Shown: piece by piece, positions 1 to 9,513 of the stretch
Position numbering within the stretch: the stretch's first letter is position 1
Layout: the number at the start of each line of letters is the position of its first letter
Assembly: GCA_963770045.1 (NCBI GenBank)
Contig: CAVYOD010000009.1
Location: 21,492-85,491, forward strand
DNA: 64,000 nucleotides
Direction: 5' to 3'
Origin: CAVYOD01 sp963770045
GTDB taxonomy: Bacteria > Acidobacteriota > Aminicenantia > Aminicenantales > CAVYOD01
The notes under the pieces: generated by a model
Told to the model about the DNA's origin: nothing
The model's database searches: none
The model's input: only the letters and a program-made list of their open reading frames with translations
Made by a program: the position numbers and the translations under genes

Positions 1-556
1 CTTTGCTCCTTTCAATGCTGTCAGCGAGCGGCTGGTCGATGGCATATCCCTCAGCCAACTGCATCGATGGGGCCAGCACATCCTTGAGGCTCATCGTGCC
101 ATACTCGGCCAGCATCAGCATCAAACCGGCCGGAGTTCCGGGTGTGACGGCCGCGAGGGGGCCATAGGCGGGGGGATATTTCATCCCTTTTTTCTTGAAA
201 AAATCAGGAGTCGCTCCGGTGGGCGCCGCGCCGAGGGCGTTGATGGCGATGACTTTTTTTGTCTTGGGATTGTAAATCAACGCCTGGGTCTCCCCTCCCC
301 AGCTCAGGACATCCCACATCGTGCACACCGCGCCGAGCATGGCGCAGGTTGCGTCGACAGCATTACCCCCTTTCTGGAAGATCATGGCTCCGGCCGTCGC
401 GGCGACCGGCTTTCCGGTGATCGCCACCCAGTGTTTGCCGTAAAGGACCGGTTTTTCGGTCCTGGCCGCATCATAGGCGAACGTGGCCAGCAAGAAGAAA
501 AACATCAAGAACGGCACCGACAGTTCTCGAATGAAGGCCATTTTGGTTGAGATCAT
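1..556 (-). CDS. ggt: Gamma-glutamyltransferase, N-terminal part (cut by window edge)
   Basis: The first 185 codons of a gamma-glutamyltranspeptidase, an Ntn hydrolase that cleaves or transfers the gamma-glutamyl group of glutathione and related peptides outside the cytoplasm. A hydrophobic export segment (around residues 12-26) is followed by the family's KGGNAVDA motif and, near residue 125, PGTPAGLM with a downstream LAPSMQLAEGY block, which match the large-subunit start of the family. The catalytic threonine and small subunit lie beyond the edge. The start chosen is the ATG at 556, preceded by an AAGGAGGGG ribosome-binding site; a second in-frame ATG at 541 lacks one. The family identification is secure; the substrate is not shown. 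Confidence 0.88.
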   Translation of the reverse strand, partial: MISTKMAFIRELSVPFLMFFFLLATFAYDAARTEKPVLYGKHWVAITGKPVAATAGAMIFQKGGNAVDATCAMLGAVCTMWDVLSWGGETQALIYNPKTKKVIAINALGAAPTGATPDFFKKKGMKYPPAYGPLAAVTPGTPAGLMLMLAEYGTMSLKDVLAPSMQLAEGYAIDQPLADSIERSK

Positions 557-590
557 GTCCCCTCCTTCTTGTAGTAGTTAGTGGTTATGA

Positions 591-628
591 TCTCACTGCC
601 TCAGTGCTCACTGCTCACGGCTCACTGA
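591..628. repeat. Heptamer array (GCTCACT type)
   Basis: Four to five imperfect copies of the 7-base unit GCTCACT (AGTGAGC on the other strand) between the GGT start and the alanine racemase end. The racemase stop codon at 622-624 lies inside the array, so the repeat supplies the stop (CAG TGA). Same family as the arrays at 1908, 14129, 27224, 27387 and 40851. Confidence 0.8.
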
Positions 629-1841
629 TAATTTCTCGGCAATAACGGATTGAGGCAGATGAGAAGCTTGTAGTCTGATATTCCGGCCCTTTCGGCGACG
701 ATATCGGCCGTCAGGTCTGAATCTTTTTGGCTGCTGATCAAAGAAACCTCGGTCTCCGAGCTTAACCGAGGCGTCATTATCAAGGTCAATCATGAGGTGA
801 TTGGCGGTCAGGGCGGCCATAATTTTATATTTCTTGTTGCCTATTGAAACAAGTCCCTTGTCCGGAACCTGGGCCGGGAAACCGTCCGAATAGCCGATGC
901 CCAGGGTGGCGACCCGCATCTTCTTCTGGGCCTTGAAGGCGCGATGATAAGAGAGGGATTCGCCCGGAGCCAACTCCTTGATGAAAGTAACATAGGCGAA
1001 CAATTGGAGGGCCGGTCGAAGCCCGAGCGAGTCCTCTTTCTGGGTCTCAGAATTCGGATAGTACCCGTAGAGAGTGATGCCCGGACGCACCATGTCCAGA
1101 TAGAATTCTGGTCCGGGAAAGAGGCCGTCGCTGCTGGCGGCGTGTTTTTTCCCGAGCGAGATCCCCTTTTTCTCGGCCCGCCCGCAAACGTCCAGGAACC
1201 TCTTGAGCTGTTCCTTATCGAAGTCCGGGTCTTCGGTCAAAGTCGTTGAGACTCCATGGATCTGGAGATGGCGGAAGAGAGGAGATTTTTTCGATGAGCG
1301 GCAGAGCCCGGTCGTAGGGGATTCCGACGCGGTTCATTCCCGTATCGACGTGGATGTCCACGCCGGCCTTTTGGCCGAACCTTCGCGCCGCTTCCTCAAG
1401 ATAGTGCACATCCTCCGTATAAACGTTTTGGCATAAATTCCCCCGGACGATCGCCTCGCTATCATCTTTTCCAAACGGTCCGAAGTTCAAGATGAGGCCG
1501 TTCACCCCCTGGCTCCGGAGTTCCAAGGCCTCCTGGAGCTTTCCGACCATGAGCCCCTCGACTCCCCTCTTTTCGAGGTAGCGGGAAACCTCAACCAGGC
1601 CGTGACCATAAGCGTTGGCTTTGACCACGGCCATGACGGGAACTTTGACTCTCTTGCGGATCTGGTCGAGGTTGAAACCTATGTGGTCGAGGCTCACCTC
1701 GACCCGGGGATCCAGGCTGCCGGACTTATCGGCCTTTTTTACCGCTTCTTGAGGAACCTGATAGGTTTCTGCGTTCCTGGACGTGGCGTATGCCGCCAGG
1801 GGCGTCAATCCCATGGTCTCTAGGAATTTTCGTCTGTCCAT
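622..1841 (-). CDS. alr: Alanine racemase with twin-arginine export signal, two apparent frameshifts
   Basis: PLP-dependent alanine racemase, which interconverts L- and D-alanine for peptidoglycan. The lysine motif AVVKANAYGHG (near residue 72) is the PLP-binding site, and the C-terminal domain shows the GIGYSDGFPA and DLDNDASVKLGD blocks of the family. The protein begins MDRRKFLETMG, a Tat-type signal, which is unusual because most racemases of this kind are cytoplasmic. The frame breaks once near 1275-1291 (an A-run of six is a likely site) and once at 751-752, where GAC-GAG reads GACCGAG. Each break is the gain of one base. Joined, the product has normal length and ends in NYQ. I read this as an intact gene with sequence errors, though a recent pseudogene is possible. 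Confidence 0.82.
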
Positions 1842-1907
1842 TTATTCTCCTCTCTGATTAAACAGAAATCTCTGCGATAAGTCCCAGCCGCGATTGCGTG
1901 TTTCCCT

Positions 1908-1940
1908 ACTGCTCACAGCTCACTGCTCAGTCCTCACTGA
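1908..1940. repeat. Heptamer array (GCTCACT type)
   Basis: Tandem imperfect GCTCACT units. The stop codon of the upstream minus-strand gene (1934-1936) is inside the array, again as CAG TGA followed by GTGAG-type units. Confidence 0.8.
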
Positions 1941-2593
1941 AATATGATTTCTCCAAAAAATTCAGGACGGTGAAAATCGGGAGAAGGAGTCATGACCGGA
2001 CTCCAGGCTCCATAATGAGGAAACTTCGTCTCGTCCCCGCATTTATAGAAATTCCCTCTTGCCCGGTGACCGGGTGAGATCTCGTCTCCATAATATCTCT
2101 TGAATAAGGAAAGAGGGAGCCTGTAGCGAAGAGTCCAAAAGTCCGAGCCGTGGAAACCATCCGTGGGCCTTTTCACCGAAGCTTCGCACTCAAAGCCCTT
2201 GAGGTCCGACGGCCGGAGAGGCGTTCTTCTCTCGCGGCCGCGGCCGATGGCGATCAGCATGGCACCAAGGGCATTGGTCTCGATATTGATGTACCCCATT
2301 GGCTTTCCCGGGAAGGGGTCGATAAAGAATTCGACACAGCTGTCTTTATAGACGGGGTCTTGAAATTTGCTGAAGCGGACCCTGATCTGGCGCTCTTCGA
2401 CCTTGAAAGAAACGTAAAGATAGGCGGCTGAATAGCAGAGCCTGGCTTCCACCCTGGGCTCGTAATTGTTGTGCAGCCAGAGGTAATTGGAGATGTGCAG
2501 GGCCGGCACGTCTTTCCAGAGGCGTGAGTCCCGGACGAGATCGATATCTCTGCTGAGTCTCGTGATGCCGTATTCGGGAACGTCTCGCTCCAT
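1934..2593 (-). CDS. Carbohydrate-binding family 9-like domain protein
   Basis: A 219-residue single-domain protein resembling the CBM9-like (DOMON-related) beta-sandwich found in many heterotrophic bacteria. Supporting features are the LCYSAAYLYVSFKVEE strand pair, the DSCVEFFIDP block near residue 90 and the NIETNALGAM segment, which are the usual conserved landmarks of stand-alone CBM9-like proteins. No signal peptide is obvious at the annotated start (ATG at 2593), so the protein could be cytoplasmic, or the true start could lie elsewhere. The fold probably binds a sugar or polysaccharide; no catalytic residues are apparent. It is not clearly in an operon with its neighbours. Confidence 0.7.
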   Translation of the reverse strand: MERDVPEYGITRLSRDIDLVRDSRLWKDVPALHISNYLWLHNNYEPRVEARLCYSAAYLYVSFKVEERQIRVRFSKFQDPVYKDSCVEFFIDPFPGKPMGYINIETNALGAMLIAIGRGRERRTPLRPSDLKGFECEASVKRPTDGFHGSDFWTLRYRLPLSLFKRYYGDEISPGHRARGNFYKCGDETKFPHYGAWSPVMTPSPDFHRPEFFGEIIFQ

Positions 2594-2693
2594 CCGACGC
2601 CAGCCGGCTGCATTCTACATTATTTGGACTTGAGATAAAAGACATAATCCTTTACTCTGTTTTCATGTTCGGACAAAGGAGAATCTCGCCTCC

Positions 2694-4362
2694 ATGAAAA
2701 AAATAGCCATTCTGTTATCCGCACTGATCATCTTCGCCGGCTTGGCCGGGGCAGATGAAAGGACACCCAAGGGTCGATAAGTTGTTTGCTCAATGGGATA
2801 AGCCCGGCTCGCCTGGCTGTGCCCTGGCTGTCATCGAGAACGGAAAGACCATCTATGAGCGTGGATACGGAAGCGCCAACCTCGAATGCAACATCCCTAT
2901 CACTCCCGAGAGCGTCTTTTACGTCGGGTCCTGCTCCAAACAGTTCACGGCGATGAGCATCGCCCTTCTCGCGCACCAGGGAAAGCTCTCCCTGGATGAT
3001 GATATCAGGAAATATGTCCCCGAGATGCCCGATTATGGGTCTCCGATCACGGTCCGCCAGTTGATCCATCACACCAGCGGCCTGCGCGACTATCTGAGCC
3101 TCCTTGGTATCGCGGGTCTCGACTTCGGGAGCTACCACAAGCCGGATGTGCTGGAGCTCATCGCGCGGCAGAAAGAGCTCAATTTCAAGCCGGGTGACCA
3201 GTATCTCTACAGCAACTCAGGCTATTTTCTTCTGGCCGTCATCGTCGAACGGGTGAGCGGCAAGAGCTTCCGCGAGTTCACCCAGGAAAACATCTTTAAG
3301 CCTCTGGGGATGACCCATACGCACTTCCACGACGATTACACCATGCTCATCAAAAACAGGGCGTCGGGCTATTTTCCCGCGGACCAAGGAGCGTTTCGCA
3401 ATTTCATTTCGACGTTCGATTGTGTCGGGTCGGGAGGGCTCTTCACCTCGGTGGAAGATCTTTATTTTTGGGACCAAAACTTCTATGCCATGGCGCGTCG
3501 GCGGCCCGGATGTCCATCAGATGACTCTCACGCCGGGGATCTTGAACAGCGGCGAAAAACTGGATTACGCTTTCGGCCTCATACTCGGCAGCTACAAGGG
3601 TCTTCAGACTGTGGAACACGGGGGCGCTCTGGGCGGATACAGGGCCGAGATTCTCCGCTTTCCCGATCAGAAGTTTTCTGTGATCTGTCTTTCCAACCTA
3701 GGCAGCTTCAACCCGTCAAAGCTGAGTTACCAGGTGGCCGATATCTATTTGGCGGATAAATTCATCAGAGGACAAATCGGCCGCGTCCTTCAAGCCTGCC
3801 GAGGAGCGAAAGTACATTCAGCTTCCTGCGGACGAGCTTAAAGAGAAGGCAGGGCTCTACGTTCAAATGGAAAGCGGAGGGCTGATCCAGGTGGCGCTCA
3901 AAGACGAAAAACTGTTTCTGGATATCATGGGCCTGAGTTTTGCCCTCGGGGCTGTCAACGAAGATGAATTCTACGCCCTCGAAGCACCGGTCAGCCTGAT
4001 GGTCAAATTCGAAAAACCCGAGGGAACAAAGCCCGCGCAGACTCAGTCTTTTTCAGCAGGAAGAAAAGCCCGTGATTTATGAATCCATCCCAATACTCGA
4101 GCTCTCTCCGGAGCAATTGGCCGGCTACGCCGGCGATTATTTTAGTGACGAGCTTCAGACCACATTCCGGCTGGCCGTCAAAGAGGGAAAACTGCATTTT
4201 GTTCATAAGAACGCCCCGGTGGGCTCCCTGGTCCCGACACTTCTGGACAAATTTTCCGTCGAGGACATGGCTCTGAGATTTATTCGAGAAAGCGGCCAGA
4301 AAATATCCGGTTTCAGGTTGGATGCGGGCCGGGTCAAGAACTTGCTCTTCGTAAAGAAATAG
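2694..4362 (+). CDS. Exported serine hydrolase of the class C beta-lactamase family, four apparent frameshifts
   Basis: The ATG at 2694 opens a classic signal peptide (MKKIAILLSALIIFAGLAGA). The body is a penicillin-binding-protein-like serine hydrolase: SCSKQFT gives the SxxK nucleophile motif, YSNSGY the YxN motif and HGGALGG the third (HxG) motif, with HHTSGL between them. A C-terminal extension of about 200 residues (LPADELKEKAGLY, then LSPEQLAGYAGDY) is typical of the peptidase-like members. The frame advances 3 to 1 to 2 to 3 to 1 near 2771, 3492, 3757-3766 and 4049-4053. Every step is a one-base gain, and the last is in a T-run. The gene is either an error-ridden copy of an intact gene or a decayed one. 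Substrate unknown. Confidence 0.8.
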
Positions 4363-4403
4363 ACCATCCTCAAACCAAAGAATAGGGACTATAACGCAGA
4401 GCC

Positions 4404-4430
4404 CTCCTCACCTCTTACCCCTCACCCCTT
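4404..4430. repeat. Heptamer array (CCTCACC / CCTTACC type)
   Basis: Units CCTCACC, TCTTACC, CCTCACC, CCTT in tandem between two plus-strand genes. This is the second flavour of heptamer seen in the window (also at 9488, 22998-23131 and 34750). Confidence 0.65.
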
Positions 4431-4441
4431 GCGGTCATTTA

Positions 4442-4450
4442 TGCTATAAT
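4442..4450 (+). promoter_or_regulatory. Extended -10 promoter (TGCTATAAT), leaderless start predicted
   Basis: TGC followed by a consensus TATAAT at 4445-4450. The chosen ATG lies only eight bases downstream at 4459, so transcription would begin at or next to the start codon. No Shine-Dalgarno sequence exists in between. Confidence 0.6.
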
Positions 4451-4458
4451 TGCCGGTT

Positions 4459-6592
4459 ATGATCGAGGAGTTTTCGTTGGCTGATTTCCGCATCGAACGA
4501 CATCCGATCCTGGCCACCCCCGACCGGGAAAGCGTCCCCTTTTTTTGGGGCGGACAGAAGTTCGAGGCCAGGTCGGGTGAAACGATCGCCTCGGCTCTCT
4601 TTGCCAACGGAGTCAGGATTTTTGGTCATCATCAGAAAGATAACGCGCCTCAGGGCATCTTTTGCGCTAACGGCCAATGCGCCCAGTGCCTCGTCCTGGC
4701 CGAGGGAAAGCCTGTTAAATCGTGCATGGAGCTCGTCCAATCAGGAATGCATGTTGAGCCGGTGGACGGCCTGCCCGTGCTCCCCGAGGTGGCGGATGAG
4801 CCCCAAGTCGAAGAGATAGAAGAGTTTTCCGTGCCCGCCCTCGTCATCGGTGGAGGTCCGGCCGGGCTATCGGCCGCCATCGAGCTGGGACGCCTGGGAA
4901 TCGAAACTCTCCTGGTCGACGACAAGCATCGCCTGGGGGGAAAGTTGGTGCTCCAAACCCACCGCTTTTTCGGCTCCGTCGAAGCCGTCTATGCCGGGGC
5001 CCGCGGCATCGATATCGCGACCCGTCTCGAGGCCGAAGTCCGTGCTTTTCCCTCGGTTCGGATCTGGCTCCAGAGCGCGGTCCTGGCCGTGTTCAGTGAT
5101 AAGAAGGTCGGCATCCTGGCCGAGGGACGACGTTACGTCCTTGTCCGGCCCCAGGTTCTTTTGGTCGCGGCCGGAGCGAGGGAAAAGAACCTCGCTTTTC
5201 CCGGAAATACCCTGCCCGGAGTCTACGGCGCCGGAGCCTTCCAGACTCTTGTCAATCGCGACTTGGTTCGCTCGGCCAAGCGGCTGTTCATCGTTGGCGG
5301 TGGGAATGTCGGGCTTATCGCCGGCTACCATGCGCTCCAGGCAGGCATCTCTGTTGTCGGCCTGGTGGAGGCTCTTCCCGAGTGTGGAGGCTACAAAGTC
5401 CACAGGGATAAATTGGCCCGTTTCGGCGTCCCCATCTACACGTCTCATACTATTATCAGCGCCAACGGCAATAACTCGGTGGAGTCCGTGACGGTTGCCG
5501 GGGTGAATGAGCGATTCGAGCCGGTGCCGGGAACCGAGCGTTCTTTCGCCTGCGATACCGTGCTGATCGCCGTCGGGCTCGACCCGGTCAACGAGTTTTA
5601 TCTCAAGGCAAGAGAATTCGGGATTCCGACCTTCGCCGCGGGAGACGCGGAGGAGATCGCCGAGGCATCGGCGGCCATCTTCTCGGGAAGGATCAGAGGG
5701 CTCGAGGTCGGCCGCGCCCTGGGTTATGATATCGGAGAGGTCTCCCCTGAGTGGTACAAGACCGGGGACATCCTCAAGTCCAAGCCGGGGAAGATTAGCC
5801 CGGAAAAAATCCCTGAGGCCGAGGCCGGCGTGTTTCCCGTGCTCCACTGTACCCAAGAAATCCCTTGCGACCCGTGCGCCGCCGTCTGCAAGCAGGACCT
5901 GATCCACCTTTATGGCGAGGACATCCGCAGCCTGCCCCTCTTTGAGGTCCCAGAAGGGAGCAAGGGCTGCACAGGTTGCGAGCGCTGCGTCGTCGTCTGT
6001 CCGGGTCTGGCCATCACACTCGTCGATTATCGTCAAAACCCCGAGCTTCCCACCGTGTCCGTCCCCTACGAATTCCTCAAGGAGAGTATCAAGATTGGCG
6101 ACGTGGCAACTGTCCGGGACACCGAGGGTGCAGCTCTGGGGGAAGTCGAGGTCGTGGGTGTTCGGGCGATCAAGGCCAACGACCGGACGGTCCTGGTCAA
6201 GGTCAAGGCGCCCAAACGAGATCGCAAAGCTCATCGCCGGCATCAGCGTCCAGGAGGGCAAAGCCAGTGAGCCTTTGGCCGAGTATGTGAGGCGCATGGC
6301 CGATGACACGATCATCTGCCGCTGCGAACGCGTGACGGCCGGCGAGATCCGGGCCATGATCCGCGGCGGATCAAGAGACATCAGCGAAATCAAGGCCGTG
6401 ACCAGGGCGTGCATGGGGGCGTGCGGCGCCAAGACCTGCACCCCTCTGATTCATCGGCTCTTCCGCGAGGAAGGATTCCCTGATGCGGAGGTCGTCGACC
6501 AACTCAAGCGGCCCCTGTTCATGGAAGTCCCTCTCGGAGCCTTTGCCGGCGCCCCAGAAAAAAAGGAGGCCAGCCGTGGCCGCCTCCCCTAA
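4459..6592 (+). CDS. Multidomain FAD / 2Fe-2S / 4Fe-4S oxidoreductase subunit (sarcosine-oxidase-alpha-like), one frameshift
   Basis: Large subunit of a probable amine or amino-acid dehydrogenase. Domains in order: an N-terminal 2Fe-2S domain with CANGQCAQC (about residue 70) and a fourth Cys in KSC; a pyridine-nucleotide-disulphide-type FAD domain with VIGGGPAGLSAA (about 130) and a second nucleotide motif FIVGGGNVGL; two ferredoxin-like cysteine clusters (CTQEIPCDPCAAVC and CTGCERCVVVCPG, about 460-515); a beta-barrel segment; and a C-terminal BFD-like 2Fe-2S motif with CRCERVTAGE and CMGACGAKTC. One base gained in AAA at 6214-6216 breaks the frame before the BFD part. It overlaps the DAO-type gene downstream, and together they look like an alpha/beta enzyme passing electrons to a low-potential acceptor, not to oxygen. 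Confidence 0.82.
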
Positions 6593-7740
6593 GAATTACG
6601 ACGTTATCATTATCGGCGCCGGAAGCGTGGGCACCCCGACCGCCTTTTTTCTGGCACAGGCGGGAGTCCGAACACTCGTCCTTGGACCGGGGGGCGAGTG
6701 TCGGCCAGGGCTCGAATAAGAGGGCGATCGGAGGACTGAGGGCAACTCACTCCGACCCCGCCAAGATGCGAATCTGCCTCCGGAGCCTGGATATCATCTC
6801 CGGCTGGAAAAACCGCACCGGCGATGACGTGGAGTGGTACAAAGGCGGATACGCCTTCGTTGCCTACCGGGGTGAAGAGGAACTGATCCTGCGAGACCTA
6901 CTTGTGGTCCAGCGCGCCTACGGCCTTAACATCAATTGGCTGAGCGAAGGGGACATGCTGAAGGTCATTCCCGACCTTAATCCCCGCGGGCTCAGAGGTG
7001 GGGCCTTTTCCCCCGACGACGGCCATGCTTCTCCCTTGCTGGCGATCCATTCTTTTTATTCCCACGCCCGGCGGATGGGCGCAGAATTCCGGTTTTCTGA
7101 AAATGTCACCGGATTTCTTGTCGAAGGCGGAGCCGTCAGAGGCGTGAGGACGGACAAAGGAGAATACGGAGGGGAAGTTGTGATCAATGCGGCCGGGGGA
7201 CAGGCAAGCGCCGTCGGCCGACTGGTCGGGCTTGAAATCCCTGTGAATCCCGATTCCCATGAAGCCGCCGTCACCGAGCCCGTGGGCCGTTTTCTCGACC
7301 CCATGGTTGTTGATATCCGACCTGTCGCTGGGTCGGCTAACTATTATTTCCACCAGCATTACACCGGACAGATCATTTTTTGCATCACGCCATGCCCCAA
7401 CATTTGGGGAGAAGACACGCGGGAAACGAGTGCGTTCCTGCCCATGATCGCGAGACGGATGGTCAGCCTGATGCCGCGGTTGAAAAATATCCGTGTCCGG
7501 AGGACCTGGCGCGGCCTCTATCCGATGACGCCGGACGGCTTCCCCATCGTCGGCTGGTCCAGGGAAATCAAAGGACTTCTTCTGGCGGTGGGAATGTGCG
7601 GGCAGGGTTTTATGCTCGGCCCCGGGTTAGGAGAGCTTCTGGCCGCGATGGTCCAAGACAGGCTTTCCCCCGAAGATAAAGAAATTCTCCCCTACATCTC
7701 TCCGTATCGCCAGTTCGCCGGCCAAGAGAAACTGAAGTAG
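6576..7740 (+). CDS. FAD-dependent oxidoreductase, DAO / sarcosine-oxidase-beta type, one frameshift
   Basis: Second subunit of the preceding enzyme. The GTG at 6576 follows AAGGAGG at a good distance and overlaps the end of the upstream gene by 17 bases, indicating translational coupling. VIIIGAGSVGTPTA near residue 10 is the ADP-binding motif of the DAO family; SVGQGSNKRAIGG follows where the family holds its flavin-contact loop; TPDGFPIVGW and GMCGQGFMLGPGLGE near the end close the FAD site. One base gained at CTTGG (6682-6683) shifts the frame; corrected, the segment reads LVLDRGASVGQG as expected. The substrate is probably a secondary amine such as sarcosine, proline or another N-substituted amino acid, but nothing here fixes which. 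Confidence 0.8.
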
Positions 7741-7768
7741 CCAAAGACGGACAATGCGAATCGTACAG

Positions 7769-7924
7769 TCAGACTCAAGCAAGGTGATGAGGAATGCCCC
7801 CGCAGGCTGAGCGGGCATGGTTCCTCGACTGAAGGGAGAAGGAGAGCGAAAGCCGAGGACGGGAGCGCACTTTGCCTCGCTGCGGCAAAGAAGCGTGCTG
7901 ACGAATCACCTTGCTTGAGTCTGA
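7769..7924. repeat. Palindromic element with perfect 20-base inverted ends and two inner hairpins
   Basis: Bases 7769-7788 and 7905-7924 are exact reverse complements over 20 bases. Inside are two further hairpins: GAGGAA (7789-7794) with TTCCTC (7821-7826), extended by TGCCC/GGGCA; and GCAC-TTTGCC with GGCAAA-GTGC (about 7867-7898). The whole folds as a three-way junction on either strand. It sits between convergent genes, so it may act as a bidirectional terminator, but the size and closed-ended shape also suit a MITE-like or REP-derived element or a structured RNA. No second copy occurs in the window and no transposase is nearby. Confidence 0.75.
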
Positions 7925-7937
7925 TTAAGAAACGCCT

Positions 7938-9384
7938 TTATTTGATCCTGGACAGCAACTCTCTAATCTTTTGGACGGGGCCGTTGCTTGCGCCGCCGTA
8001 ATTTGACATAACGACCACTGTATAGCCTTTGTCAAGGTACATGTCCAGGTCAGAGCTTATCCCCGTAAACCCGCCCGAGTGGCCGGCAATGCGGCCAAGC
8101 TTCTTATCTGTTTCGATAGAAAATCCATATCCATAATTTGGTGAATTGATCTCGGGCTTGGGAGACATCAGGAGCTCGGTTGACTCCCTCGTCAGGAGCT
8201 TGTAGGACCTCAGGGCGGCACTAAAATTCATCAGGTCTTCCGCTGTCGAGAAACCGCCGCCCGCAGGGACCGCCTTTAACGACATGGTCGAAGAGATTGT
8301 TCCGGAAGCTGTATCCTCCGTCATCTTTGAAGACCTTGGCATAGCCGATCGCCAGGTTCGGCACCACCTGGTCCATCTCGTAGGAATCCGTGTTGATCAT
8401 CCCGGCGGGCTTGAAAATATTCTCCCGGACGTAATCAAAGTAGGTTTGACCGGTCACTTTTTCGATGACCGCTCCCAACAAGAGAAATCCGGTGTTGCTG
8501 TATTGCCATCTCGTGCCCGGCTCAAAGGCCAGTTTTTCGTCGGCCAGGAGCGGTTTATAGTCGTCCACTTTTCTGAAAAGGAGTCGAGATGATTTCTCGA
8601 ACTTCTCGTTAAAATAGCTGCCCAGTCCGGAGGTGTGAGAGAGAAGATGCCGGATCTGGACTTTTTTGGCGAACTCCGGCTTCAGCCAATCCGGCCCCAG
8701 AAAAGCTGGAGACCGGGTCATCCAAGTGGAGTTTGCCTTTCTCGATGAGCTGGCCGATGGCCACGGCCGTGAACATCTTGTTCATCGAGCCGAGGTTGAA
8801 CTTGGTATCGACCCGGTTGGCCAGCCCGCAGTCCTTTGAGGCCTGGCCGTAAGCCTTTTTGAAGAACGGTTGACCATCTTTGGCTACCAGGACCGACCCT
8901 GAAAAAACGTCGGCCTCCACGAGTTTAGCAAAGAATTTCTCGAGTTCGCCGGCTGCCTCTTCTGAGCTCAGGGCCTGGGGAGGCGGCAAGTCCGAAGGCG
9001 GCGATGCCGGCCTGATGCCCAATCCGGTGATCTTATAAGGTGCCGCCGCCTCGACCCGAAGGTTCAATTCCGACCACTGATCGGTCAGACGGTTCCGGAC
9101 GAGGGCGTTTAGCTCGGTATCTGAAGCCTTAAGAATCGGCCCCGGGTCATAACCCCGACTTTGGTCATAAATCTCGCTGAAAATGCTCACGTGCTCTTCC
9201 AGGGGCGCGATGGCCAGGAATTTGTCTTGGAAATTCTCCTTGATGAAGGACCTGAAGATAGCGCGTTTCCCGGAATTCAAAGCTTCGATGAAGGCGGCCA
9301 GCTGTTTGCTCGCGGGTGTCTCCGGGGTTTTTTTGGGCTTCTGGTCGAACCCGGAGAGAAGATGGATTAAAGAAGAGCGAGCAT
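7938..9384 (-). CDS. Exported serine hydrolase of the class C beta-lactamase family, three apparent frameshifts
   Basis: A second PBP-like serine hydrolase. After an N-terminal region of about 130 residues (a domain also seen in peptidase-type members) come the SMNK catalytic tetrad (SxxK), LSHTSGLGSY, YSNTGF (YxN) and the HSGGFTG (HxG) motif. Frame breaks lie at 8701-8704 (A-run on the plus strand, one base gained), 8266-8268 (CCC run, one gained) and about 9370 (T-run, one lost). With the last one joined, an ATG at 9384 gives MLALLL and a signal-like start. A TGCTATAAG extended -10 at 9414-9422 supports this start region. The exact start remains uncertain. Substrate unknown. Confidence 0.75.
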
Positions 9385-9413
9385 CACAAGAAACAAAACC
9401 GAGGCCTGCGAAT

Positions 9414-9422
9414 CTTATAGCA
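9414..9422 (-). promoter_or_regulatory. Extended -10 promoter (TGCTATAAG)
   Basis: Minus-strand TGC plus TATAAG upstream of the serine hydrolase start at about 9384. It matches the window-wide TGCTATAAT motif, and an in-frame stop inside it rules out a more upstream start. Confidence 0.5.
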
Positions 9423-9487
9423 TTTAACTTTCTCCATCCAACATCTCGAAGTACCTCCGCTGTATTGGCAAGAATCTTAGCTTTTCC

Positions 9488-9513
9488 CCTAACGCCTCAC
9501 CCCTCACTCCTCA
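9488..9513. repeat. Heptamer array (CCTCACC/CCTCACT type)
   Basis: Tandem heptamers directly abutting the TAG stop (9514-9516) of the DUF362 gene. On the coding strand the array begins immediately after the stop as TGAGGAG-TGAGGGG-TGAGGCG. Confidence 0.7.

Noticed and set aside
4867..6441. Minus-strand open frame of 524 codons
   Set aside because: It is antisense to the FAD/Fe-S subunit with its conserved cysteine motifs and has no recognisable product.
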